Made by a program: the position numbers and the translations under genes. Of a stretch of 49,784 nucleotides of DNA, positions 21,987-33,489 are shown piece after piece; position 1 is the first letter of the stretch; each line of letters begins with the position of its first letter. The notes below the pieces were generated by a model. That model worked only from the letters and a program-made list of their open reading frames with translations, did not search any database and was not told where the DNA came from. Source of the stretch: Acanthaster planci (lineage: Eukaryota; Echinodermata; Asteroidea; Valvatida; Acanthasteridae). The DNA lies in assembly GCF_001949145.1 (NCBI RefSeq), contig NW_019091603.1:23854-73637 (forward strand), written 5' to 3'.

Positions 21987-24751
21987 ACAAGCATATGAAC
22001 AGCGTGCTAATGGGATTTTCGAGTTGGCAATTTATATTTTAGGGGGTTTTCGTCAGCGCTTCACGTGTGTGAAAAAGTACACCAGTTATGCATTTCATGC
22101 AGCTGACTCCAATGTTTTAGCTGTCATCTCGTGCACAATTCACGCTTATATCGCTTACAGTTGATTTTTTACCGAATTGTGAAGACTAAAAGAAGTTTTT
22201 ATTGTAACTTACGGTCTGATGACATCATCAGTCTCAAACTTCACACGCGTGTTGACTGGGTAAAGATGGTCATCTACATCAATTTTCAGGCAATTCAGAC
22301 AAACTTCGCCACAGACATCCATTCAAAATTCATTTTTCCGAATTTTTAACCTGTTGCTAGAGGGCACTTGATAATAAGGTGACGTCATCAGTGGATGATT
22401 TGAAGAATACTATCACCCAGCAGACTAACATCGTTGAAAACAACTCGATACCTATTACCACTTTTAAACAATAAGGCCACTTCCGGTTTCGACCAGAAGG
22501 AAGGGTCACTTGATGTGACTCACACGAGATGAATTGAAGACCATATTTTATCCTGGCACTTGCTGCAAACAGAATGTTGCGGGAGGCCAGGGCCCTTTTT
22601 ATATGGATTTTTATAAATAAAACAGAATATTTAAATAGTCAAAATTTAATGATAAATCACGTGATGACATCATCATAAGACAAATGATTCAGAATTATCT
22701 TTGTTTTATAGTTAGTACTTGATGCAAGTCTGACGGCGATTAATGATTACCAAGGTACAAAAATAGTGCCTCAAAAACATGTACAAAGTAATGGGCTAAA
22801 ATAAATTTGTAAAATTCAATAAAAAATCACTCGATGATGTCATCATGACGTCATGTTTCTAAGATCATCTATGCATAAGGGTTTGTCATATAAGTTTGAT
22901 GATGATCCAAAGTTGCCAAAGCACTAAAGTGACCGGTAGAAAAACGCGTACAAACTAAACGGGCTTTTGAGCAGAAGAAAAAAAAGGAAGAACAAGAAGA
23001 AAAAAAAAAACACAATCAAGAGAATGCCTTTTTCGAAAAATTGTGAAAAAGCTCCAAAACCAGAAGAACTAGAGGTGGTATTTGTGAACAAACACAGCCT
23101 GTTTCGGAGTTTTAGTAAAGATTATATCGTATTATAAAAGAAAAATGTTTACAAAATAGATTCGATCTGGTAATATTACAGTTTCATGGAATACAGCTGA
23201 CTTACTAAAATATTGGCTATACTGGCTATATATCTGTGTAGAAAGTCAGTTTGAAAAAAAAATCATTAATAAATTAATCGAGTGCACACTTAATGTCACG
23301 TGACTTGTCTCCTGATGACGTTATCATCACATAATGCAAATGTTCCTCTAAAGCATGCCATTTTCAAGATATCTGCATGATTTGAATCCGATCAGACATC
23401 TACTTCAGGAGATATAGTTCCCTAAACAGAGCACATTTAACGTCACGTTACTTATAGCTTGATGATGTAATCAGCACAGCAGGTCAAAATTCGTCTGTAA
23501 CACTTTGCTTTCTAGTTATCTGCAAAATTTCAACGAGATAGGACATGTCCTTCAGGAGATAAAAGGCTTTGAAGTTCATGCCAAGTCAAACAACGTGTAC
23601 AAAACCTATGGGGAAAATGAAATATTGAAAAATCAGTGTAAAATAAGGTGATGTCAGCATCATGATGTCATTCATTTTCAATAAATCGTGCATCAGGGTC
23701 TATGTTGGCTATCACTTTGTCAACAATCAAACATTGCAAAGTTACCAAAATTGAAAACTTGAACAAAGTCAATGGGCCATAAAGTTGTCACGTGATTTGC
23801 ACTTAAACTGAACAATTTTCATGAAATATTACTTCATATTCGGACTCTTAGGTGTATTCCAAATCAAATACAGAGCGTAAAGTACCCAATTTCTCTTTCG
23901 TTCATATAGTAACCTTGCACCAAAGTAAAGGACTACCACTTCACTTGTGGTAATATGAAAAACGTGTACAAAACATATGGAGAAAAATAAAATATTCAAA
24001 AATCAACATAAAATAAGGCAATGATGTCATTGTGACGTCATTCATTAGCTATAAATCTTGCATCAGGGTCTTTGTTATGTATCACTTTGACAATGATCAA
24101 ACATTGCAAAGTTACCAAAACTGTCGTTGGAATACATGTACAAAGTCAACGGGCTAGAAACACGTATGCAGGAAAACTGCTCCTTTAATTTCATGTCACG
24201 TGATTTTTGTCTTAATTGGAAAAAATTATGAAACATTATTTGATAATCTGACTCTTGGGTATATTTGCAATCGAACGGATGGAAAATGTTAGTCTGATTT
24301 ATCTTTCGTTCTGGTAGTAATTCTTGGTCGAAGTTGAGGACTGCTCAAGCAATGTGTGTACAAACCCTATGGCAAAAAATTGAAGCTCAGGTAGTTTTAA
24401 CATTGTTGTGTAATGCCATCTATAGTTCAACATAGGATAGTTTGTTGAAAAATGAAACCCCAGGCAGGTGTAACCGTAGTTCTGCAATAGCACCCTCATA
24501 GCCTGACAGTCCGAAAACCATGTGAATCTGTGTACAAAGTCTATGGGGAAAATTAATTATTGAAAAATCAATAATAAATAAACTAATTCATCATTATCAT
24601 TGTGAATTTCTTCTGGGATCTTCCTTGGATGATTGTTCAACTACCTGCCTAGTCTGAAGTTTGTCTGAATTTCCTAACTGCCAAAGTGCTTTGCCAGAAA
24701 AAACTGACTGAATAAGGAGGAAAAAAAAGAAAAACAGAAGAAGAAAACAAG

Positions 24752-24780
24752 AGCTGTTTTGCTCGACTGCCAAAACAGCT
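24752..24780 (-). repeat. 29-nt hairpin within the right arm
   Basis: An 11-7-11 hairpin (agctgttttgc / tcgactg / ccaaaacagct), stem perfect except at the innermost pair. Just beyond it, at about 24832-24856, lies a second palindrome (ctttttcgcaaaatgcgaaaaag), the same hairpin-1/hairpin-2 order seen in the left arm. Confidence 0.85.
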
Positions 24781-26142
24781 AAAATGAGTGTCTTTTTCGC
24801 ACAAAAAAAAAAAACAGAACAAAAACAATGCCTTTTTCGCAAAATGCGAAAAAGCCCCCCAAAGAAGAAAAACAACGAGATGAACGTGGTTGCGAACAAC
24901 CACTGAGCTGTTTCAGAACTTTCTGTTTGGTGATGATGTCATCATGACATCATAACTTTAGGAAAATTCTTTCATGAGGGTCTTCATTGCGTGTAACTTT
25001 GATGTTGATCAAACCTCTGATGATTGCCCAAATGGTGGCTTGAAAATGTGTACAAAGTCAAGGGGCTGAAATAAATATTGAAAAATCACTAGTAAATTAC
25101 ATGATGACGTCATCATGACGTCATTTCTTTTGAAGAATTCTTGCACAAGGTTCTTTGTTCGATATCACTTTCATAGTGATCAAACATCGCGAACGTTTCC
25201 AAATAGTGGCATGATGTCATATGATTTGCGTTTAAACTGAAAGAAAATTTTGAAATATTATTTGATATTCAACTCTTGGGTATACATGTAATCAAATAAA
25301 GATGAAAAAAAAATTTTTTTCTTTCGTTCTCATAGCAATGTCAGCTGAAGTTCAGGACTAACCTCATTAAGATTGATAATATTGCGTAGTGAAAAACGTG
25401 TACAAACCCTATGGGGAAAACTGCAGCTTTAATTTCATGTCACGTGACCCCTGATGATGTTATTTTGACAATTTTTCTTTGGGACCCTCTGTTCATGAGG
25501 GACTTCAAGTGTACATTGAAGGAAATAATTCAGATTGACCAAAGTTCCAAGGACAGGCCGACGAAAAACGTGTACAAAACCTATGGGGAAAGATTAAATA
25601 TCCAAAAAATAATTAAAAAATAGGTGATGACGTCATCTTTATGTCATAAATTTAGCAAAATGCTTTCATCAGGGTTTTTGTGGTCTGTCTGTAACTTTGA
25701 AGTTGATCAAATCTCTCAAACTAACCCAAATGCTGGCTTGAAAACGTGTACAAAGTCAATGGGCTAAATTAAATATTGAAAAATCAACACCAAATCACAT
25801 GATGTCATCATGACATCATTTCTTTAGAATAATTCTTGCATGAGGGTCTTTGTTGGCTATCATTTTGAAAGCGATCAAACAAAATAGTGGCTTGAAAACG
25901 TGTAGAAAGTCAATGGGAAAAATTAAATATTCAAAATTCAAAAAGAAATCGCGTGATGACGTCATCATCACAAATTTCTTCTAGGACCATCCTTGGATGA
26001 TTGTCCAAAGACCTGCCAAGTTTGAAGTCAATCAAAAATGGCAAAAGGGTAGAAGTCCTGCTCAGGACAAAAACCCATGTTAAGGAATGGGATTTGATGT
26101 GAAAAACACAAAAAAAAATTAATAATAATTAACAAAACCAAT

Positions 26143-26171
26143 AGCTCTTTCAGCTGGTGCCCGAAACAGCT
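26143..26171 (-). repeat. 29-nt hairpin at the outer end of the right arm
   Basis: An 11-7-11 layout (agctctttcag / ctggtgc / ccgaaacagct) with two or three mismatched pairs. It mirrors the hairpins at 3949-4021 at the other outer end, so the inverted pair begins and ends with the same hairpin family. Confidence 0.8.
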
Positions 26172-26629
26172 AATTCCTTCTTCGCAAAATTACAAAAAAG
26201 CCAAAAACAAACAGAACAAAAAGATTGCATTTTTCGCAAGATTGCCTTTGAGTCTTCTAGAAGAGTATCTGTTGATTATTTTTGTTTTTTTACAAAATTG
26301 ATGTTTATTTTATCCTGAAAGTCATGATGCTGCTGCTCAAGATTAATCTCTGATGCATGCTGTGGCAAATGTCGGTTGATTTGCAACTGCATAATGTTCG
26401 GTACGTTTTGTGCACAAAATATTGGGAGCCAAGGATGATGGTACAGCCAAATGTTTGGTACAGCGGTGTTTGATACAGCAATGTTCCACTAGCAAGTAGC
26501 ATGTAGCAAGCAGATACACATTAACAGTGGAGACTACTACACTGTGTAAACACTAATAATGTCAGTTGTTAATAATCCAGAAACTATTTACTAATGCCTG
26601 CTGGCAAGTAAATTGTTTATCTCACATAC

Positions 26630-26686
26630 CTTTTAGCTATATCCTTAGCAATCTGATCATTGGACTTTGCAAACTCTATCAGAGTT
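26630..26686 (-). CDS. POGLUT1: POGLUT1 penultimate exon
   Basis: A 57-bp exon with minus-strand acceptor ccctccacag (ending at 26687) and donor gtatgtgag (starting at 26629). With its split codons it encodes (R)TLIEFAKSNDQIAKDIAK(R), matching the POGLUT1 helix that follows the HYIPV segment in the C-terminal part of the GT90 domain. Upstream phase (one base) and downstream phase (two bases) fit the flanking exons exactly. It is separated from the next exon by the 23.1-kb intron containing both CRE arms. Confidence 0.95.
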
Positions 26687-26789
26687 CTGTGGAGGGAAAG
26701 TAACAGATTACACTAGTTTATATGTGACAAGTTGAACTACAGATTTAATGGTAGGAATTTATTATCATTATTGTTTATTTCTAGTAATG

Positions 26790-27044
26790 ACACCAAGGAT
26801 TCCTCAAAAGCACACCAGGCACTGTAGCTAGCAAGCCTGAAGAAAGCCTGTAGAGAGGAGACAATGAGCAGCAGTTACAGTTTAAGAGGTGGGAGAAAAA
26901 CTTCAGAGGAATATTCTAGGTAAAATCCACGGAATCGGGTAGGGTCTGATAACCAATCCACATGTGGACTGAGCCAGGAATTGAACCCGATCCACAGAGG
27001 TGGAAGGAAAAGAAAAGAACCACTATGCCAACCTTACTCCCCAT
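26790..27044 (-). mobile_element. tRNA-derived SINE-like element
   Basis: On the minus strand a perfect RNA polymerase III A box (TGGCATAGTGG, 27030-27020) and B box (GGTTCAATTCC, 26987-26977) lie about 33 bp apart, as in tRNA genes. The 5' end is near 27040. The body continues through a cagaccctacccgattccgtgg phrase and a ttcctcc-type region to about 26790. It does not fold into a full tRNA cloverleaf by eye, so a SINE is preferred over a tRNA gene. It sits directly next to the POGLUT1 penultimate exon. Confidence 0.7.
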
Positions 27045-27059
27045 CCCTATCCAAGGAAT

Positions 27060-28920
27060 AACAGGCACATTTCTTCATATATTCTGTTTCTAACAATCAC
27101 TAGATGTCATCTGATACCAGTATTACCAAATTACTGTGACTTTTGTAGCCGCATTTTGCTGCCAGAAGCAACAGTATGATCCCAGATTCTGCAAAAATAA
27201 CAAGGTTGGGCCCATTGATACTACTTACTACTTTATTACATGTAACTGCCAGTAATCCTTAAATTAAAGGCCTTTGAAAGAATGTTGCACTGTGTTTTAA
27301 CATCTAAACACCATCCACTTCCATCATACCAAACTGAGTGACACATCAAAGAGTTCTATCTCCTCGATACAATACTGTACAAAGTAAACCTCAAAGGTGG
27401 CTCTGGTGAATTGTGACTCATTTCTGTAGAGAGGGTCACATATATTTGGCCAGTCATTTATTTATGACTACATCAGGGGAATAAATGCTGATAATTGTCT
27501 GAGCACAAAAGTAAGGGTCCTTATTGGGATCTATTCTCCGGAGCCAGTCTTAAACAAATGGCTAAGTACCATTCATAAATACCTTTTGAATCACTTAACC
27601 AAATTATAAATTTGTTTTGTTCAATTTTTTTGACAAGTCCTGCTGGGCTTGAAACACAAATTCTCTTCCTCAAAAAATGGGTTTTCAATTAAAGCTACAC
27701 AAATATTTCTTTCAAGCAAGACAGATGCAACCAACCTAGTGAACTTAAAATCCACATTTTTTCTAAAAAATGATAGATTTATGATCGCACAATTTTGGTG
27801 TTAAAGTACTTTTTAAGAAAAATAAACGAATAAATTCTTTCTGAAAGCAGTAAAAGTGTATGATAAACTCATAATAAAAAAAAATAACTCTGTGACCCTT
27901 CAGTTTACTGAAACCCCTTAAATGTGTAACACTGTGGGTGTTTCCCCAGATCCCTTAAAAAAATGATGCATATGCACCCTCTATTCAGTACATTACAATG
28001 AATAAAACCCAACACCTGAATTTGAATGTCTTACTACATGTATGTGTAAATGAATGACACTATATTTCAATGGGTGTAGTCAAATAAATAAGCCTCAGTT
28101 AATGAAGCCAGTGAAAAACTGTGTCTTCACACCAACGCGTGCCTCACAGCAGCCATGCTTTTAGATATGAGCTGGCATCAGGATTCAATTTACTCTGTGT
28201 TGCATTGCTATGCCACTACCTTTTCAAAGATTCGTGATGCAACTTAACAAACATGCAGCATAAAAGTATGATGCAAAATACCTACTTGATCTGTGCATTG
28301 TAAATAAACTTTATTAAAAAAAAAGACCAAATCCTTTTGTCTTTTCTGTCTTCACAAAACACCTCTGAACGACCTTTTTTATGATAAAACACTTGTATAT
28401 TCATAGACCTGGGCGCACATTGATCTTGCATCAACCAAAAGTGCCAAAGCTACCCACACATACAACTTCTGTTTTGCTGTTTTCCGTATGTTAAATTGTG
28501 CATGCAGCACAATGTGTAATACAAAATACTCAAAATGGCATAATTACACAGTTGTTGGAAGAAGCGCCTAAAGACACAAACAGGGAGTTGAGTTTTTATG
28601 GTATATGGAATATCATAACACACTTGTATGTTGTCTGTATCATCCATCCATGCCCATTTTGCTATTTTATCTCCCCTAAAAAAATGAAAGTAAAGAATTC
28701 CAAGGTTGAATTGAGAGCGCGGCAACGCGTGACGGTCATGATCGTGAATTGCACGTGAACACCACTTCAAAGGTCAACTGGAAGTTTCCTGTGCGGCAAC
28801 TCCAGCCGACGGAACATGTGTACACGCAATGTGTGGTGCGCCCACAGGAGTTGGCAGTCCATTGTGTTTTTCTCCTCCAGGTCTATGGTATTTTCTGTTT
28901 TCCTACTTACATTTACAATA
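27060..28920. other. Intronic sequence, nothing recognised
   Basis: Part of the 16.7-kb POGLUT1 intron. AT-rich, with only short open frames (for example 28498-28758), no domain and no clear repeat boundary. Confidence 0.45.
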
Positions 28921-28937
28921 TTTGAAAAGCCTAATGT

Positions 28938-29052
28938 GACCAGTTGACCCAGTTAAGTCACCTGATCCCTCCGCTTTTCTTTGGCATTTTCTCTTTTTTG
29001 TCACATAATGAGCGTGATCGGTCGACCGTGAGTCACCTGGTCCCTCTGCGGT
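28938..29052 (+). repeat. Two copies of a gtcacctggtccctc motif (third at about 42145)
   Basis: About 45-bp segments around 28938-28982 and 29008-29052 share the order gtgaccagt or gtgatcggtc, then (a/g)agtcacctg(a/g)tccctc. A third copy lies at about 42145-42190. They may be ends or subrepeats of one dispersed element; I could not define boundaries. Confidence 0.5.
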
Positions 29053-29059
29053 CTTTCAC

Positions 29060-31200
29060 ATGTAACTCCATAATACATGTATTGAATGAGACCTTGCAGG
29101 ATGCTGTGTAGAGCGCCCTCTGCTGTGTATTATTCTTCCAACTCTTTTGGCAATTGTGTGCTGTAGCAATTTATGCAGCTATGCATGCACCCATGCAAGT
29201 GATCTAATTAGACTCGTCTTGGTCCAGCACTCGACCAAAATGTGAAGCTTTAGCACTGCACCACCCTCTTTTGTTGGGAGTGGGGTGGTTGCTTGAGAGA
29301 TTCAAAATAAGTCATGCTGCTGCAAAGCTTTCAATAGTAAACATTGTTTTTGCAACTCTAGCACATACATGTACATTGTTATGATGTACTAACTTGTGCA
29401 ACCACTCCATTGATTGATTGGCAAAGTCGTGATCAGCTGTAGCGTAATTTAGAACATTTTTTATTATTCAACAGATGTGATACACATAATGGATTACAAA
29501 CCCATTCAACATGTGAAACCTCTTTGCATGCTGGATGAACGTTGGATGCATTTGGAGATAGCTTGATCATTGATGAGTTTTGCAAGTCTTCCTTGTTATA
29601 TGTAAATTCACAAGTTGAGAATGGAAGGCAAGAAGTAGCACAGAATCCATGCACGGTCTTGACTGTTTTCCAATGTGTTTTATTTCATTGAAAAAAGCAA
29701 AAGATGGAAGCTGAGACACATATCAGCAACTTGGTGATAACACTACCCCTACTTTTTGAAGATAAGACTCCAGACGTTTTCTGTGTCTTCGTTCAAAACT
29801 ATAAATATAAACAGTTATGCTATAATGGGGGACGGTGTTACACAAAATATGAGAATTGCTTTATAAATCTAGAAATGCGTAGCAGTTGTTGCTACACAAA
29901 AGGGCTGAAAATCGATCATTGGCTGGCATGCCACCCCTACACTTGAGACAACCACAGGAGACATTCTATTCCATGAAATCACTCAGAATTGCCAACTGGT
30001 GACACGTCGACAGGGGCTGGAGGGGAGGACAGCATTAAAGATCTACACATTTCAAGAATTGGTGGAAACTTCAAGAAGAACTTTTCAAGACAAGACAATC
30101 ACCCTGGGTTTAACGCTCAGTCAGCTTGTAACAAGGTCAAATTGTGGAAAGGTCTTTTTCTTTCTGTCTCCAGATTGTGAAATAACATTTCATCAACCAT
30201 AAGATTGGCTCCTTGCCCCACATATTCAAGCATCTCCCTAAAACACACCTGTTTGATGTTTTTGTAAGGTATCCCTCAAGTTTTTCGTGTACATGTAGAT
30301 GTTTTCTGTAATCTTTGGCACTTTCCGCTGTTAAAGAAAACTCACAATTGTCAGTAGTGGAATCGCACTACAAAATACTTATTTAATAATCATTAATATT
30401 ATTTTTGTTATTATCAGGGGGTTTCAATCCAAGTATTACACCAAACATTGTCGTCAGAATGTAAAGGTACTGAGAAAAACATCACCTCTTTCAATCCTGT
30501 GCTTTTCACTCTTTAAGCCTTCCCAAGAATATACATTGCTCGAAAAAAGTCTTCAGTCCCACTTTTATGCAGTTGACACACACCAGGCCCATCACCAAGG
30601 AAGGGAGGGGGAGGGGGGGCTGACCCCCAGCAGGAAGCTGAACCCCCCATTGGTAAAGAGCACAAGCATAATTATATATTAAGACATTCTCTAAATGAGT
30701 CACTAACATAAAATTTTGCAATGTGGATTATTACATTTGTGTTGGTCCATATAGTCCCCAAGTATAACTTATAAGCCATATGCTGTAATGCCAGTGCAGT
30801 TTAGCAATCTGCACAATGCAGGACACACAAATCAAAATCATTGATAAGGGAACTCTGACTGTATGCAAATGATGCATGTTGTCTTAGAGCATGTGTGCTA
30901 AATAAGTGTACAATGAGTACAGTATGGATGTTGTGTGTATGCAGTACACAGGTGTAGGTTTTCCTTCCTTGACCTCCATGGTTTGACAACTGAAGCGAAC
31001 TAGTCATTGGCCTGGCCTAGGCCTAAACTTTTAAAATGTCTTGATTACTGTCCACTACAGCAGCAAACTTCCATCTTTTTAAAATGCAAGTCTACATCTT
31101 CTGACCCTCAAAGACATCTTCTAACACTTCAAAGACGTCAGTATCTACACAGGACAGTGATAGATGCCATCCAACAGTGACATCCACAATAGTTTCGGCA
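29060..31200. other. Intronic sequence, no gene recognised; one G-rich tract
   Basis: No supported gene. The open frame 29704-29946 has no known domain. 30603-30619 is a G-run (gggaggggga then ggggggg) compatible with a G-quadruplex on the plus strand. The rest is unremarkable. Confidence 0.45.
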
Positions 31201-31219
31201 CAGGAAGAACACGATTGTG

Positions 31220-31739
31220 TCTGTGAATCGAATGAGTTTCAGGCACTGGTTGACGTTGGCAATATCAATGATGGACCTGCCCAGCCTTGGCAAAAAGAAT
31301 AAAATCCAACCCTATTCGGAAATAGAGTCCATGACTTCCAAGCTTCATAGTTTTCATGCTTCAACTGGCTTGAATTCTTAATCCAGAAAGGCGCTGCATT
31401 TTGTTTTTTTGTTGTTATTCTAGTGAGTCTGATGTCGATACTTTTTTTACCCTTTCTGGGTATCGTAACTGGCATCATGGCCTAGAGAAACAGGCAGAAT
31501 CAAGAACACATAGTTGTTCAATGGCCAAGTGGGCCGAAAGAAAGGCTAGATTGGATTCAGACCAAAGTATTGCAAACTTGGTCAACGATGCCCAGATACA
31601 GAACCGCTACTACATGAAGGCAATTGCAGAGATTATACAGTTTATATGTGTGAATGAACTTCCACTTCGTGGCGACAGTGTTGCTGCCCATGGAAGTCTT
31701 GATTCAGATGAAACCAGTGTACAATCTGCCTATTTTTAG
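31220..31739 (+). pseudogene. hAT-like (ZMYM1/DUF4371-type) N-terminal remnant
   Basis: Order of motifs matches ZMYM1-like hAT-derived proteins: a GPAQPWQ segment near 31270, WLEF near 31365, FCFF at about 31400, then a single open stretch with FFTLSGYRNWHHGLEKQAESRTH, a basic KWAERKARLDSD segment and NELPLRGD. Several stops and frame changes precede 31401. After 31739 similarity is lost. A C-terminal-like piece resumes at about 33205, with a hAT MITE in between. Confidence 0.65.
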
Positions 31740-32046
31740 ATTCAATCACCAGTTACACTTGGTCATTGGGAATGCCATAGGGATGCACAGCGAGGTTGAG
31801 AAGTTCTTCTGCACATACATGTAACAATACCCAGTATACATGTATAGTGTCCTGCGATGACTGAAACTCAGTTGTGTGTATGGTGGCCAAAAGTTGAAGC
31901 GATTACTTGATTAGAGATGGTCGGGTAACTTGTCAACTATCTCTGTTATTTCAAATCATCTTGTGATAGTACATGTCCTCGAATGGTGTGAAGAAAACTC
32001 TCAGATGCAATAATGTGCATACAGATTTGCTGAAACAGGTAAAAAT

Positions 32047-32908
32047 CAGTGCTGTAGTCGAGTACTTTTTTTCTGAGTACCAAGTACTGCGAGTACTTTG
32101 ACTGCCGAGTACAAAGATAGGTCAGGTACTCTGCTTGCAAAGTACAAGTACTGGTTTCTGAGTACAAGTACTTGCACTTCCGAGTACGAGTACAAGTACT
32201 TCTAATTCTGAGTACTAGTACAAGTACTTCTAATTCAAAAGTAGTTTTATCTTAATTTAGAGCCTCTAAGACCTGCCAGTGTGTAAAAGAAACACTGAAT
32301 GCAGATGACATGGCTACAAGAACAAGTGATCTGGCTAGCAATGCCACGGTCACTACGCGTGCGTTGCAGCAGTTGACACAACGTGCACGGCGCGGCGAAG
32401 TCTATTTTCCAGACTCAATTATTCATATACCTGTGATTTTCTATATGCTGGGTTTGTCGTTAGAATTTCGGGTCCAGGAAACAGACTACCAATGCCCAAG
32501 TAAATCACGTGACCATTTTGGAGTACCACAAAATAATTTGCGTACATGATTGGAAAAGTATGCGCACAGATGGCAAATGGGTCGTATATGTTAATGAGCC
32601 CATGTTCGGCCTTCTTTTTGTGAGAACCGTATTGAATATCGGGTCATTGGGGTCAATATTTTTGTACCTTATTTCAACAGCCGAGGTAAGTTAACTTAAA
32701 GGATTTTTTTATCGAGTACTGTTAAATGAGTATGAGTACTTTGATGCTCGAGTACAAGTTTTGGATGTCGAGTTCCGAGTATTTTGTAGCCTGAGTACAA
32801 GAACTGTAGTTCAAGTACGAGTACTTGGACGTCCGAGTACAAGTACTAGTACGCTGAAAACGGTACTCGGGTAGTACTCAATTACACGTACTGAGTACTA
32901 CAACACTG
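32047..32908 (+). mobile_element. Complete non-autonomous hAT element, 862 bp
   Basis: The termini are CAGTGCTGTAGTCGAGTAC and, inverted, CAGTGTTGTAGTACTCAGTAC, the CAGTG-type ends of hAT transposons. Flanking 8-mers gtaaaaat (32039-32046) and gtaaaaag (32909-32916) match at 7 of 8 positions, a typical hAT target duplication. About 180-200 bp at each end are filled with gagtacaagtactt-like palindromic repeats, probable transposase-binding subterminal repeats. The middle (about 32250-32700) has no transposase motif. It is inserted between two pieces of a hAT-like pseudogene. Confidence 0.82.
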
Positions 32909-33204
32909 GTAAAAAGCAAAAATTCATGTTCAAAGTGCTTAGCATCTTCATGCTGCTGATGAGCATCTGCAATCTTGTGACTGTAATTTAATGAACGGCC
33001 ATCGACTGACAGAATCAACTGATGATCAGTTAAGAGATATACACGATGGACACTGTGAACGAGATACAAGATCGAATAAACGAGTTGGACTTAGATGATC
33101 ATCCTGCAAATAAGTGCCCATGCACTATCCCCCAATTCCTCATAGATTCGATCATAGACTCAACAGTGGGACATTCCAGTTTGGTTATCTAAGTCAGCAG
33201 ATTG

Positions 33205-33485
33205 GTATGTTGCCATCTTCGGTGAGATTCTTGACAACTGTCTTGGTGAAATGAACACGAGGTTTGGGATTAGGAATACAGAAATACAAGCTTCAATTCA
33301 AAGCCTTGACACTAAAAGTTGGGAATTTCTCAGTCCCACTTCACTTGCACCATTTGCCAAACTTCTTGGCATAAACATGTCTTCTACCGAGTTTGTTACC
33401 AAGTGCAACGTAGCCAAACACTTCCTGACAGAAGTGAAATCCCCTGAGCCAGAGCTAGTTGCCGTAGCAAATGTTCTATATCCTC
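33205..33485 (+). pseudogene. hAT-like (ZMYM1-type) C-terminal remnant
   Basis: From about 33205 the frame reads WYVAIFGEILDNCLGEMNTRFG and continues through the open stretch 33251-33583 with FLSPTSLAPFAKLLGI and CNVAKHFLTEV. This resembles the region of hAT-derived proteins before the dimerisation domain (LD-x-x-x-x-E-x-x-x-RF pattern). From about 33490 the frame runs into CRE-repeat sequence, so the C-terminus is lost. It probably belonged to the same copy as 31220-31739. Confidence 0.55.
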
Positions 33486-33489
33486 TGTA

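Larger units (their letters stand above)
21440..26250 (-). repeat. Right arm of inverted CRE/E-box paragraph repeat
   Basis: About 4.8 kb of the same family as 3949-10915, in opposite orientation. Read on the minus strand it starts with the hairpin at 26171-26143 and contains P, Q and R paragraphs. 26010-25210 matches left-arm 5980-6790 almost paragraph by paragraph, and 23280-21480 matches left-arm 5755-5950 plus 4060-5750. Subcopies begin near 26250, 24905 and 23110. Full TGACGTCA occurs about seven times by eye. The inner end, at about 21440-21470, stops at nearly the same phase of a Q unit as the left arm. Confidence 0.9.

Noticed and set aside
3949-26250. A single functional 22-kb transposon carrying polymerase and transposases as cargo
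   Set aside because: The central genes are unrelated, all broken and nested in different orientations with their own boundaries. A graveyard between two repeat copies is more likely than a working composite element.
26977-27030. Functional tRNA gene
   Set aside because: A and B boxes are perfect, but the acceptor and anticodon stems do not pair by eye and non-tRNA sequence continues downstream; a SINE fits better.
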